Assembly (NCBI GenBank): GCA_944384505.1
Contig: CALWTQ010000001.1
Location: forward strand, 1 to 64,000
Origin: an uncultured Mediterraneibacter sp.
GTDB taxonomy: Bacteria > Bacillota > Clostridia > Lachnospirales > Lachnospiraceae
Length of the DNA stretch: 64,000 bases
Direction of reading: 5' to 3'
Part shown: positions 35,584-44,458 of the stretch, piece after piece
Position numbering within the stretch: position 1 is the first letter of the stretch
How the letters are laid out: each line of letters opens with the position of its first letter
The notes under the pieces: model-generated
Databases searched by the model: none
What the model was told of the DNA's origin: nothing
What the model saw: the letters and a program-made list of their open reading frames with translations, nothing else
Made by a program: the position numbers and the translations under genes

Positions 35584-35598
35584 AAATAATAACCAAAC

Positions 35599-35625
35599 GA
35601 GCCGGGCCTTTAAATCGCCCGGCTC
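35599..35625. terminator. Bidirectional terminator between convergent genes
   Basis: GAGCCGGGC (35599-35607) pairs perfectly with GCCCGGCTC (35617-35625) between the GH13 gene and the convergent serine hydrolase gene. Confidence 0.8.
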
Positions 35626-35633
35626 ATCTGCTA

Positions 35634-36815
35634 TTACAGACTCATCCCTTCATACGCCAGATCACGCACTCTCGGATGAATCTCACTGTACGCTCTCGGG
35701 AAATCCGCTACATGCTGCGAGTAGAATAAACTGACATGATGAACCGGATCCACAAGTACGTATGCGCCCGCGGCGCTGTCCCATCCGAATTCACCCACAG
35801 GGCAGCCGTATCTGCCCCGAGTTGTGCGCACGCGCACACCCAGCCCATACTCATATCCTTCTCTTCCCGGAGCAGCGAAATCCCTGCTCATCTGTCCGGT
35901 CGTATAAGAAACGGAAAGCATCCGAACTGTCTCTTCTTTCAGGATTTTCTCCCCCCGGGTGCCGCTCCCTCCGCAGCTCAGCGCGTCCGGGAGCATCGTA
36001 TAGTCATCCACAGTTCCTGCCAGCCCCGCGCCGCCGCTTTCATAACACTTCGTAATCCGAAACCGATTTGTCGTCACTCCGTCATCCGGAATAATTTTCT
36101 CTGTTTTCGCCACACCCTTATACAGCGCGCATACTCTGGATAAATAAGCCGGATCATCGTCCCATGCGAAGCGCAGGTCTTTCATATCCAGCGGTTCAAA
36201 GATATTTTCTCTCAGATACTCTGAATATTTTTTCCCTGTCACCACTTCTACTACTGCCGCCAGTACATCATGGGCAAGCGAATAGCAGTATCTCGTTCCC
36301 GGCTCATAGATGAGCGGCATCTCCGCCATTGCCCGCACTACTTCCCGTGTAGACGCTGTATTTCCGCTTGACTCCTTAACCGCCTGCAGTTCACAGGATC
36401 CCGTATCATAGGACAGACCGGCTGTCATTGTCATCAGGTCAATGATTCTGATCGGGCGGTGCGCATAATGACACGGGTCTTCCCCGGTGGGCCAGCGGCG
36501 GAAAACCTCCGGCGAAAAGTTATTCACCACTTTCATCACTTCGTATTCAGGCAGGTACTTCGCCAGCTCATCGTACAGATGGAGAGATCCCCTTTCAATC
36601 TGCTGAAGCACCGCAGTCACTGTCACCAGCTTAGTAGCAGAGAAAAGGCGGTATACTGCAGCCTCTCCCAAAGGCACATGCCTTTCATAGTCCGCCCATC
36701 CTGACAGATGCCTGTAGATCTCTCTGTGATCTTTCATAATCTTACAATCGCACGCTGGAATTCCGTATGTATCTTCCAGCGAATCCAAATATTCTGTCAG
36801 CTTTCTAAAATCCAT
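35634..36815 (-). CDS. Beta-lactamase-fold (class C) serine hydrolase
   Basis: A 393-residue serine hydrolase of the beta-lactamase/EstB family. The SxxK motif is SATK (Ser59-Lys62) and the second motif is YSLAHD, with Tyr-Ser-Leu where lactamases have Tyr-x-Asn, as is common in esterases of this family. No signal peptide is visible, so it is probably a cytoplasmic esterase, possibly acting on acylated sugars like its neighbours. It is divergent from the second sensor-kinase gene. Confidence 0.87.
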   Translation of the reverse strand: MDFRKLTEYLDSLEDTYGIPACDCKIMKDHREIYRHLSGWADYERHVPLGEAAVYRLFSATKLVTVTAVLQQIERGSLHLYDELAKYLPEYEVMKVVNNFSPEVFRRWPTGEDPCHYAHRPIRIIDLMTMTAGLSYDTGSCELQAVKESSGNTASTREVVRAMAEMPLIYEPGTRYCYSLAHDVLAAVVEVVTGKKYSEYLRENIFEPLDMKDLRFAWDDDPAYLSRVCALYKGVAKTEKIIPDDGVTTNRFRITKCYESGGAGLAGTVDDYTMLPDALSCGGSGTRGEKILKEETVRMLSVSYTTGQMSRDFAAPGREGYEYGLGVRVRTTRGRYGCPVGEFGWDSAAGAYVLVDPVHHVSLFYSQHVADFPRAYSEIHPRVRDLAYEGMSL

Positions 36816-36908
36816 ATTTATCCTCCAATCTTTTCTAATAGCTGAATCTATTTTCTCATCTCTTTATAACGGAAAACTCCCGCTTTTCTGTCCGTTTTTG
36901 TTGATTTC

Positions 36909-36937
36909 TTGACTTGCTTTGTCCGTTTTGCTAAGAT
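36909..36937 (+). promoter_or_regulatory. Promoter of the second YesM/YesN-type pair
   Basis: -35 TTGACT (36909-36914) and -10 TAAGAT (36932-36937) with a 17-bp spacer. The TTG at 36909 opens the longest reading frame but is part of the -35 box, so it cannot be the start codon of the downstream gene. Confidence 0.75.
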
Positions 36938-36992
36938 AGCAAATATAAAAGCTGACATTTTTGTAGATAATCAACAGGTGGTGTTTTCGTCC

Positions 36993-38762
36993 GTGTTTCG
37001 CAAATCAAAGACATACTCTATAAAAAAACTGTTTCTCAGGTACTTTCTTGTACTCTTCATCATCACATCAGGAGCTTTGATTCTGTACAGTGTGATCCTA
37101 GTCAGAAGCCACTTTGAGCAGACTTCACACACTGCGGACAGAACTCTGGATTTTTACCTCAGCTCCCTTGTGGAAGAGTTAAATCAATGCGCGCTTTTTG
37201 AACAGAATCTATGCTATTCTGATTCCTCGTTTCAGATGCTGACTACAAAGAATCTGAGAGATCCGGACAAAGTCATCTACCTTTATAATGTGAAAGAAAT
37301 GCTGGAACGCCAGACAGCTTCTTATGAAGCAGTTTTTGTTTTCAATGAGAGTACAAGCGTTTCTACATTTGCGTCGGGCTCCTCTTTCTCATCAACCGGC
37401 TCCCAGTATCTCTACTTCATCAAGGAAAGTCTGCGCAGTTATTGGCTTGATGATTCCAATAACAACTATAATCAGTGGCTCCTTCTTCAAGTCCAGGGGC
37501 TGCCTCTTTTGATGCGCGCAGAAAAAGTGCGGGATGTTTATGTCGCAACGGTCATTAATCTGAACGGACTTGATTTCCTGAATTTGGGAGATGAAGAAGA
37601 TACCAATATCAGCTTCGGCTTTTTTGACTCCGGCGGAATATTATCCGGTCAGGACAGCCTGGAAGAAGCCGGCCTTACATTCAGTGATTTAGAAGCTTCC
37701 ACCCGGAATCAACTGTTTTCGGACTTTTATCTCGTATCGGAACCGCTTTCCGGAACAGATATCAGTATGTACTGCCTGTTTCAGGCAGATGGCGTCTGGA
37801 CGCTCACGCGCTGGCTTACTGCCGCTTTTATCGCGCTGGCATTCATCACCTGCGCTGTAATCATCTTCATTTTCTATTCCTTTAACCGGCTGCTGCTCTA
37901 CCCGCTGATCCAGACCAACGCAGCTATGAAACATTTGGAAGAAGATGACCCTGCCGGCTTCCTTGCAGATAATCAGAGCAGAATCATAGAATACCAGAAT
38001 ATAAACGATGCACTTGCGTCTCTTCTGGACCAGAAGGTTACACTGAGCCGCGAAAAAGAAAATGAAGCTTTTGAAAAGGATCATGCGAAGCTTCAGTATT
38101 ACCAGCTTCAGACCAGATCCCATTTCTTCGTCAACTGCCTAAAAAGTCTCTACAACATGCTGGAAAACAAAGAATATGAGAAGATGCAGCGGATGATCAT
38201 TGCCTTTTCCAATCATCTTCGTTACGTTTTCCATGATAATTTGAAGCTTGTTTCTCTACAGGATGAGCTGGACGAGGTAAAAGATTATTACAATATCATT
38301 CTACTCGATCGGTCCAGCCCCTTCATTATGAACACACAGGCAGACCCGGCGCTTCTCGACTGCCAGGTTCCCTCACTGATCATCCAGACATTTCTGGAGA
38401 ACACTGCAAAATACAACCGACAGACTGACAACCTTCTAATTTTTGATGTGAAAGTGACACGCGCCGAATTGAACGGTGTTCCGGTGATGCAGATTATATT
38501 GTCAGACAATGGCATCGGATACAGCGCCAAGATACTGGAGCGGCTGAACAGCCCGCAGGACGATCTTTTTGCCACAAAACATGTGGGTGTCTCCAACTTA
38601 AAACACAGGGTCTCCATTATCTATAAAAAAGACTATCAGTTTGCATTTTACAACAAACCATCCGGAGGCGCGTGCAGCCTGATCTATCTGCCCATTGTCC
38701 GGGAGGACATTTTAAAAGAAAAAGAAGGCCGGGAATCCGGTCATAGGGAGGGAAAGGAATGA
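36993..38762 (+). CDS. YesM-type sensor histidine kinase
   Basis: A kinase of about 589 residues from the GTG at 36993, which has AGGTGG 11 nt upstream; another GTG at 36981 is possible. It has an N-terminal membrane segment, a large extracellular sensor region, a second segment at about residue 275, and the His_kinase domain. The phosphoacceptor is His377, where the usual NPHFLYN reads RSHFFVN. The ATPase N-box is FLENTAKYN and the G-box DNGIGYSAK. Its stop overlaps the regulator gene by 4 nt. It probably senses the sugar of the LplABC-like importer. Confidence 0.9.
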   Translation: MFRKSKTYSIKKLFLRYFLVLFIITSGALILYSVILVRSHFEQTSHTADRTLDFYLSSLVEELNQCALFEQNLCYSDSSFQMLTTKNLRDPDKVIYLYNVKEMLERQTASYEAVFVFNESTSVSTFASGSSFSSTGSQYLYFIKESLRSYWLDDSNNNYNQWLLLQVQGLPLLMRAEKVRDVYVATVINLNGLDFLNLGDEEDTNISFGFFDSGGILSGQDSLEEAGLTFSDLEASTRNQLFSDFYLVSEPLSGTDISMYCLFQADGVWTLTRWLTAAFIALAFITCAVIIFIFYSFNRLLLYPLIQTNAAMKHLEEDDPAGFLADNQSRIIEYQNINDALASLLDQKVTLSREKENEAFEKDHAKLQYYQLQTRSHFFVNCLKSLYNMLENKEYEKMQRMIIAFSNHLRYVFHDNLKLVSLQDELDEVKDYYNIILLDRSSPFIMNTQADPALLDCQVPSLIIQTFLENTAKYNRQTDNLLIFDVKVTRAELNGVPVMQIILSDNGIGYSAKILERLNSPQDDLFATKHVGVSNLKHRVSIIYKKDYQFAFYNKPSGGACSLIYLPIVREDILKEKEGRESGHREGKE

Positions 38763-40312
38763 ATATTTTAATCGTTGATGACCAGAGCTCAGTACTGAAC
38801 GGCATTTTAAGTGGAGTGGATTTTCCTGCCCTTGATATTGATCGTGTTTTCACTGCCAACGACGCGTCAAAGGCAAAGGAGATCATTCAGACGGAAGATA
38901 TCCAGATTCTTCTCTCTGATATCGAGATGCCCGGTGAAAACGGACTTTCTCTGAACCGCTGGGTTGCAGAAAACTATACATCCATCATAAGAATCCTGCT
39001 TACTTCCCATGCCTCGTTTGAATATGCAAAAGAGAGTATTAAGCTGGGATGTTTTGACTATATTGTGCAGCCTGCGCCGTATCACGAGATAGAGGATGCT
39101 ATCCGACGTGCCGTTTCCAAACTTCTCACTGACAGGCAGAACGCCAGCTATAACAGTCTTGAGCAGTTAAACAGTATTGTCTTTAATTTATTTTCATCCA
39201 ATCTGTCAAACAGAAATCAGTCTCTGGAATCATTGAACCGGATGGGATATATGCTCAAAGGCGGTTCCAACATTCAGGCTGTCATCACGGAGATTTATCC
39301 GTATATTGAGTCCTCATCTTTCTCTGATCTGGAAATCTTCCGAATCCTCCTGGACTGTGCCCGGAAAAACCTGGCGGAACCCGGCATTTATCCTCTTGTC
39401 TGCTGCAACAGATACAAACAGTTCGTCCTGCTTCTCTACTGCAGCGATAAGTCTTTAAACGCATTGACCTCTGACCGTTTTGAAGCTTTTTATAAAGAAA
39501 TATGCGCTGCTATTACCTCAAAGACTGCCTGTTACGTTACAGCCAGAGGACAGTTCGCAGCGCTTCAGGCCACCATCTACCCTGCCCACGTGTGCTCACT
39601 CAACAATGTTTCAAAAAAGCCGGGACTCTACTTCGCCGATCAGGCGGCCGCAGCGCAGGAGACATCCGGTCTTCCGGAAAACGTAGCCCGCTGGAGCCGT
39701 CTGCTTGACAACGAACAGTTCGATGTACTGGAAGATAATATATTCTCATACCTGGATTATAATGCGGCACTCGACCGGCTGAATCTGGAAACCCTTTCAG
39801 AATTCCATCAGGAATTGACAAAATTATTCTTCGTCTATTCCTATAATCACAAAATTGATATTATGAGCTTATTCACAGGAGAATACTCTTATAATGATTA
39901 CATGAGCAGCTTTAAAGATGTGGAGTCTTTGAAAAAAGGAATTTCATTTATAAAGAATGCTATTATCTCCGCCAGTGCATCCGAGCGTCCAAAAGATGTG
40001 ATTCAACAGGCGATTGACTATATTCTGGCCAATCTTTCACAGGATCTGTCCGTAAAGGATGTGGCCGAGCATGTAAACTTCAATCCGGAATATTTTTCTC
40101 GACTTTTTAAAAAGGAAACCGGAGAGAATATCAAAAATTATATTCTTCGTGTTAAGGTGGACGCGGCCAAAGATCTGCTGAAAAATCCGAATATTCCTAT
40201 CAGTATGGTCGCTTCTGAATTGGGATACAGCAATTTTTCCCATTTTACCCAGATGTTTCGAAAGCATGAATCAATCACTCCAAGTGAATATCAGAAACGG
40301 TTTGCAAAATAG
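38759..40312 (+). CDS. YesN-type AraC-family response regulator
   Basis: A 517-residue regulator. Its receiver has Asp54 in LLSDIEMPGENGL, but the conserved Lys position reads IVQPAPYHE, so the usual KP motif is QP and phosphorylation signalling may be altered. A long middle region precedes the AraC DNA-binding domain in the last 100 residues (LSVKDVAEHVNFNPEYFSRL; ISMVASELGYSNFSHFTQMF). ATGA overlap with the kinase gene indicates translational coupling. The likely targets are the neighbouring importer and esterase genes. Confidence 0.9.
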   Translation: MNILIVDDQSSVLNGILSGVDFPALDIDRVFTANDASKAKEIIQTEDIQILLSDIEMPGENGLSLNRWVAENYTSIIRILLTSHASFEYAKESIKLGCFDYIVQPAPYHEIEDAIRRAVSKLLTDRQNASYNSLEQLNSIVFNLFSSNLSNRNQSLESLNRMGYMLKGGSNIQAVITEIYPYIESSSFSDLEIFRILLDCARKNLAEPGIYPLVCCNRYKQFVLLLYCSDKSLNALTSDRFEAFYKEICAAITSKTACYVTARGQFAALQATIYPAHVCSLNNVSKKPGLYFADQAAAAQETSGLPENVARWSRLLDNEQFDVLEDNIFSYLDYNAALDRLNLETLSEFHQELTKLFFVYSYNHKIDIMSLFTGEYSYNDYMSSFKDVESLKKGISFIKNAIISASASERPKDVIQQAIDYILANLSQDLSVKDVAEHVNFNPEYFSRLFKKETGENIKNYILRVKVDAAKDLLKNPNIPISMVASELGYSNFSHFTQMFRKHESITPSEYQKRFAK

Positions 40313-40330
40313 AAACGCATAACGAAAAAA

Positions 40331-40353
40331 CCCGGCGCACCTTGTGCGCCGGG
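40331..40353. terminator. Bidirectional terminator
   Basis: CCCGGCGCAC (40331-40340) and GTGCGCCGGG (40344-40353) form a perfect 10-bp stem with a 3-nt loop between convergent genes. A-run to the left and T-rich sequence to the right support use in both directions. Confidence 0.85.
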
Positions 40354-40390
40354 CCTTCTCCTTATGTTTTATATGCCTTATATGGAACGA

Positions 40391-40843
40391 TCAGCCTTCA
40401 ATGGCGATCGTTTTCTTCGTTTCAACTGCCTTCGCGTCTTTCTTCGGTACGGACAGTTTCAGGATTCCGTGCTCATATTTTGCTTTGATATCTTCCTCGG
40501 TAACTGCATCTCCTACGTAGAAGCTTCTCTGCATAGAGCCTGCGTAACGCTCCCTGCGAATATATCTTCCGTGCTTTTTCTCTTCGTCCTTATCCAGACT
40601 CTTCTCAGCAGAAATGGTAAGATAACCGTTTTCCAGTTCAATACCGATTTCATCTTTCTTAAATCCCGGAAGATCGATATCAATTTCATAGCCGTCATCA
40701 TGCTCCCGAATATCCGTCTTCATCATATTTTTTGCATGTTTTCCGTACAGCGGATTCTTCTTTCCCCAGAAATCTTTACCAAACGCAAAGTCCATCCAGT
40801 CATCATCAAATAAGTTTTCTCCAAAAATGCTCGGTACTAACAT
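40391..40843 (-). CDS. Hsp20 family small heat-shock protein (second copy)
   Basis: A 150-residue alpha-crystallin-domain chaperone. The core (DIREHDDGYEIDIDLPGFKKDEI to HGILKLSVPKK, abbreviated) includes the GFKKDEI turn and the C-terminal I-x-I-type tail KKTIAIEG. About four fifths of its residues match the neighbour at 40982-41434, so the two arose by tandem duplication. A terminator hairpin lies between them and I see no strong promoter of its own, so it may depend on readthrough. AAAGGAGATATGACTT precedes the ATG. Confidence 0.93.
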   Translation of the reverse strand: MLVPSIFGENLFDDDWMDFAFGKDFWGKKNPLYGKHAKNMMKTDIREHDDGYEIDIDLPGFKKDEIGIELENGYLTISAEKSLDKDEEKKHGRYIRRERYAGSMQRSFYVGDAVTEEDIKAKYEHGILKLSVPKKDAKAVETKKTIAIEG

Positions 40844-40921
40844 AAGTCATATCTCCTTTTACTCTTTAAATTCATCTTGAATTTTTCTTTTTACATCAGT
40901 GTCTATGTCTGTTTTAGAAAC

Positions 40922-40950
40922 GGATCCGGCGCCTCAGTGGTGCCGGACCC
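40922..40950 (-). terminator. Hairpin between the two hsp20 genes
   Basis: GGATCCGGCGCC (40922-40933) pairs with GGTGCCGGACCC (40939-40950) with two G-T or mismatched positions. The T-tract on the minus strand is weak, so it may only attenuate transcription into the second copy. Confidence 0.6.
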
Positions 40951-40981
40951 TTGTTTTCATTTCAATGTCATATCACACGCA

Positions 40982-41434
40982 TCAGCCCTCAATGGCGATG
41001 GTCTTCTTAGTTTCAACCTGCTGAGCGTCCTTCTTCGGAACAGTAATGCTCAGGATACCATTCTCATATTTAGCCTTGATGTCTTCCTGGGTAAGAGCAT
41101 CTCCTACATAGAAGCTTCTCTGCATAGCGCCTGCGTAGCGCTCTCTGCGGATATATTTGCCTTCTTTGTTCTGCTCATCCTTATCCAGGCCTTTCGCTGC
41201 GGATACTGTCAGATAACCGTTCTCTAGTTCAAGATTAATCTCATCTTTCTTGAATCCCGGCAGATCAATGTCTACTTCGTATCCATTGTCATGCTCGCGG
41301 ATATCTGTCTTCATCATGTTCTTGGCGTTCTTACCATACAGCGGATTTTTCTTTCCCCAGAAATCTCTGTCAAACGGGAAATTCATCCAATCATCATCAA
41401 ATAAGTTTTCTCCAAAAATACTAGGCATTAACAT
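40982..41434 (-). CDS. Hsp20 family small heat-shock protein (first copy)
   Basis: A 150-residue small heat-shock protein that holds unfolding proteins in a refoldable state. It has the same alpha-crystallin core as the adjacent paralogue and ends KKTIAIEG. AAAGGAGATATGACTT precedes the ATG, identical to the site of the other copy. The promoter at 41583-41611 is flanked by CIRCE half-site sequences, which suggests heat-shock control. Confidence 0.93.
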   Translation of the reverse strand: MLMPSIFGENLFDDDWMNFPFDRDFWGKKNPLYGKNAKNMMKTDIREHDNGYEVDIDLPGFKKDEINLELENGYLTVSAAKGLDKDEQNKEGKYIRRERYAGAMQRSFYVGDALTQEDIKAKYENGILSITVPKKDAQQVETKKTIAIEG

Positions 41435-41582
41435 AAGTCATATCTCCTTTCAAAACAACCTTTTTTTGTTTGCTATCTATATTATGAAGCACTCTCGGAA
41501 AACTATCCGAAGTGTTGAGTTTGAAGAACTTGGAATCGGGATTTTCTTTCTTCTTTTTATCCTCTTCCTTTGTTCTAGTTGT

Positions 41583-41625
41583 ACTATAGCACTTGTTGTT
41601 AGCCAAGTCAAGAGTCGAGTGCTAA
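41583..41625 (-). promoter_or_regulatory. hsp20 promoter with widely spaced CIRCE-like half-sites
   Basis: On the minus strand, -35 TTGACT (41606-41611) and -10 TATAGT (41583-41588) have a 17-bp spacer. A complete CIRCE left arm TTAGCACTC (41617-41625) lies just upstream and a partial right arm AGTGCTA (41587-41593) overlaps the -10, giving a spacer far longer than the normal 9 bp. Confidence 0.65.
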
Positions 41626-41642
41626 CTTTTTTAAATTTTTTT

Positions 41643-41669
41643 GCAAACCCTGTAAAATCAAGGGTTTGC
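41643..41669 (-). terminator. Hairpin after the YczE-like gene
   Basis: GCAAACCCT (41643-41651) pairs perfectly with AGGGTTTGC (41661-41669), just past the YczE-like stop. An A-run, not a T-run, follows on the minus strand, so terminator activity is uncertain. Confidence 0.45.
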
Positions 41670-41677
41670 AGACATTC

Positions 41678-42325
41678 TCATTCCAGTCTCCACCTCTCCC
41701 AGATCTTCCCCAGCCGTTTCGCAATCAGCCCCACCAGAAGCGCCGCTGCCACAGTTCCCTCTCTGACTCCCTGCAGCTGTCCTGTGAATACAAGTGAGAG
41801 CACACACGCCGTAATTACAAGCGTCACGTCAAATCCGACCTTCATATACCCGAACTTGATCTTCGGCAGTACCTGGCAGACCGCCAGAACCACGCCTTCA
41901 CCGGCCAGCACTACCACGCCCGCCTTTACCTCAAGGCTGACTCCCACTGCCACCAGCAGGATTCCGATCAGACAGACAATCCACTGCTGCCAGTACGCAT
42001 GGCAGGTAATCCCCTGCACAGCCCACACGCCAAAATCCGTCAGATAACCGAAAAAGAATGCAACCGGAAGCTGCATAAGCTGAATCGGATGATAGTTTTT
42101 CCGCAGAATCAGGATCTGAAGCAGAATAAAGACACAGTGCATGATAATCGTTGCCGTCCCTACTGTCAGCGGCGTAAAAAGGCTGGCCACATACGGAACG
42201 CTTGAGATTGGAGATGTCCCCAGGCTTGCCTTGATCGAAAACGCGACTCCAAAGGCCATGATCGTCAGTCCGGCCAGAAGAAGGACATACCTTTTCAAGA
42301 GATTAAAATGTGATTTATGATTCAT
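41678..42325 (-). CDS. YczE/YitT-like integral membrane protein
   Basis: A 215-residue membrane protein with about five or six helices and the family's N-terminal block (MAFGVAFSIKASLGTSPISSVPYV). The function of this group is not established. Its ATG overlaps the recQ stop by 4 nt, with GGGGAGCA inside recQ as ribosome site, so it is translated from the recQ message. It has no evident link to DNA repair. Confidence 0.82.
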   Translation of the reverse strand: MNHKSHFNLLKRYVLLLAGLTIMAFGVAFSIKASLGTSPISSVPYVASLFTPLTVGTATIIMHCVFILLQILILRKNYHPIQLMQLPVAFFFGYLTDFGVWAVQGITCHAYWQQWIVCLIGILLVAVGVSLEVKAGVVVLAGEGVVLAVCQVLPKIKFGYMKVGFDVTLVITACVLSLVFTGQLQGVREGTVAAALLVGLIAKRLGKIWERWRLE

Positions 42326-44340
42326 TGCTCCCCTTCCCTTTCTTGCTTATCTCCATCTTCCGGGTTAAGGTAAAATGGCGTCTTTTGCTTTTTCTGCTTT
42401 TTGCTAAGCGCTGCCTTCTCTCCGGGAACATCTTCATTATCATCTATGCTGGTGACAGAATCCGGATTATCATCCAGAAACGCAGCTATCGCACGAATAA
42501 ACCTGTCGCCGTATTTTTTATATTTTGCCTCGCCCACGCCGGATACATTCAGCATAGCCTCCCTGTCTTGCGGTGCCCTGGCGCTCATGTCAATTAAAGT
42601 TTTATCACTGAATATGATATACGGCGGCATTCCCTCTTCCCTGGCAATCGTAAGGCGCAGCTGGCGAAGCGCCTCAAATAATTCGTATCCTGCCTTTGTG
42701 AGGGAGTCCGTACTTTTCCTGCTGCGGGTTTTCGCCTGACGTTCCGTCTCCCTGTCTCTGGGAATCCTGACCAGAATGCGCGTATCCTGAACCTTTAGGG
42801 GCTCTATGTTCCCCATACGGATCACACTGTATTTATCAGCGGTCTGACAGAGATATCCGTTCAGGAGAAGCTGGCCGATCAGCAGCCGGAGCTCTGATTC
42901 GGAACGGTTTTTAAGTGCTCCATATGTCTTATACCCTGTAGTCCCGAGTTCTTTTAACCTGGCTCTGTTCGCACCGAGAAGCGTGCCAAGGATTACATTA
43001 AGTCCATATCTTCCTTTTGTCTCCCAGACGCAATTGATCACCTGCTTCGCATCCTCTGTCATATCAAGCTCCGTATACTCTCTATGACAGTTCCCGCAGG
43101 AATCGCACGGCTCACTCCTTTTCTCGCCAAAGTACCCGAGAATATAATTGCGCAGGCATCCCGCCGTCCGGCAGTATCCTTCCATGACCTGAAGCCTTCT
43201 TGCATCGCGCTGCATGATTAATTCAATATCTTCATCGGGAATATCAGTAAAGTCTTTATTCTCCAGCAGAAACTTGTTTATCATAATATCCTGCGGAGAA
43301 TACAATAAAATACACTGCGACGGCTCGCCATCCCTGCCCGCACGGCCGGCCTCCTGATAATAATTCTCCATGCTCTGAGGCATATTATAATGGATAACAA
43401 ACCTCACGTTTGATTTGTCGATCCCCATTCCGAATGCGTTCGTGGCGACAATCACCGAAGACCTGTCATAAATGAAATCATCCTGGTTTTCTTTTCTGTC
43501 TTCATTGCTCATTCCGGCATGATATCTTGACACAGCCGCCCCGGTGTCGGAGAGCAGTTCATATAATGTATCCACATTCTTTCTTGTAGCGCAGTATATG
43601 ATGCCGCTGTCGTCCGGATGCTTCTTAATATATTCCAGTACGTAACTGTCCTTCTTCTTTGTCGCCTCGACATCAAAATAGAGATTCTCGCGGTCAAAAC
43701 CGGTGACAACGATTTCCGGATCCTGCAGCTTAAGCACGCAGGAGATATCGGTTTTCACCTCTTCTGTAGCAGTTGCCGTAAATGCGCTTACAACAGGCCT
43801 TTCCCGCAGACGGCCGATAAAATCTACGATTTTCAGATAACTTGGCCTGAAATCCTGTCCCCACTGGGAGATACAGTGCGCCTCGTCGACCGTTACCATT
43901 GATATGGAAATCCGCTCAGTGAAATCCGCGAACTCCCGGCTTTCGAGACGTTCCGGCGCGACATACAGGATTTTATATGCTCCTTCCGCAGCTTTCGCAT
44001 ACACCATTGAAATCTGAGCATCCTTCAGAGATGAATTGATATAACCCGCGTGAATCCCCGCCTGATTTAATGCCTTTACCTGATCCTGCATAAGAGATAT
44101 AAGGGGAGATATAACGATTGTAATCCCCGGCATAACCATCGCCGGCACCTGATAACAGATTGATTTTCCCGCTCCGGTCGGCATGATTGCCAATATATCT
44201 TTCCCGGACAGAATAGCGCTAATGATTTCTTCCTGACCGGGCTTATATGAATCATATCCGAAATATTTTTTTAATGTTTGTTTTGCGTCCACTTTCAATA
44301 CTGATGCTGCCATGCAGCAAGCGGCATCTTTCTCCTTCAC
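42322..44340 (-). CDS. recQ: ATP-dependent DNA helicase RecQ
   Basis: A 672-residue superfamily 2 helicase for DNA repair and recombination. Order of parts: Q motif region YDSYKPGQEEII, Walker A PTGAGKS, DEAH box, helicase motifs IV-VI ending QEAGRAGRDG, the RQC zinc site (CRTAGC with CDSCGNC), winged helix, and an HRDC domain near the C-terminus (LFEALRQLRLTIAREEGMPP). The frame opens with GTG at 44340; an ATG at 44313 is possible, and neither has an ideal ribosome site. It is divergent from the OmpR-type regulator. Confidence 0.95.
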   Translation of the reverse strand: MKEKDAACCMAASVLKVDAKQTLKKYFGYDSYKPGQEEIISAILSGKDILAIMPTGAGKSICYQVPAMVMPGITIVISPLISLMQDQVKALNQAGIHAGYINSSLKDAQISMVYAKAAEGAYKILYVAPERLESREFADFTERISISMVTVDEAHCISQWGQDFRPSYLKIVDFIGRLRERPVVSAFTATATEEVKTDISCVLKLQDPEIVVTGFDRENLYFDVEATKKKDSYVLEYIKKHPDDSGIIYCATRKNVDTLYELLSDTGAAVSRYHAGMSNEDRKENQDDFIYDRSSVIVATNAFGMGIDKSNVRFVIHYNMPQSMENYYQEAGRAGRDGEPSQCILLYSPQDIMINKFLLENKDFTDIPDEDIELIMQRDARRLQVMEGYCRTAGCLRNYILGYFGEKRSEPCDSCGNCHREYTELDMTEDAKQVINCVWETKGRYGLNVILGTLLGANRARLKELGTTGYKTYGALKNRSESELRLLIGQLLLNGYLCQTADKYSVIRMGNIEPLKVQDTRILVRIPRDRETERQAKTRSRKSTDSLTKAGYELFEALRQLRLTIAREEGMPPYIIFSDKTLIDMSARAPQDREAMLNVSGVGEAKYKKYGDRFIRAIAAFLDDNPDSVTSIDDNEDVPGEKAALSKKQKKQKTPFYLNPEDGDKQEREGEQ

Positions 44341-44406
44341 GTATTAGTTCTTGTATCAAACTATACCACTTTTATTTAAAATTGTACAACAGTTCAGCCT
44401 GCGTCA

Positions 44407-44415
44407 TGTTATAAT
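44407..44415 (+). promoter_or_regulatory. Extended -10 promoter of the two-component system
   Basis: TGTTATAAT (44407-44415) is a perfect extended -10 element about 50 bp before the response-regulator ATG. No good -35 is seen, as is usual for this promoter class. Confidence 0.6.
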
Positions 44416-44458
44416 CAGTGTAACTACTGATATTCTGCTCAAGCTTAAAGGAGGAATT

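Noticed and set aside
41421..41606. 61-codon minus-strand frame upstream of the first hsp20 gene
   Set aside because: It lies across the hsp20 promoter and leader and has no ribosome site of its own; its composition is low-complexity Lys/Glu.
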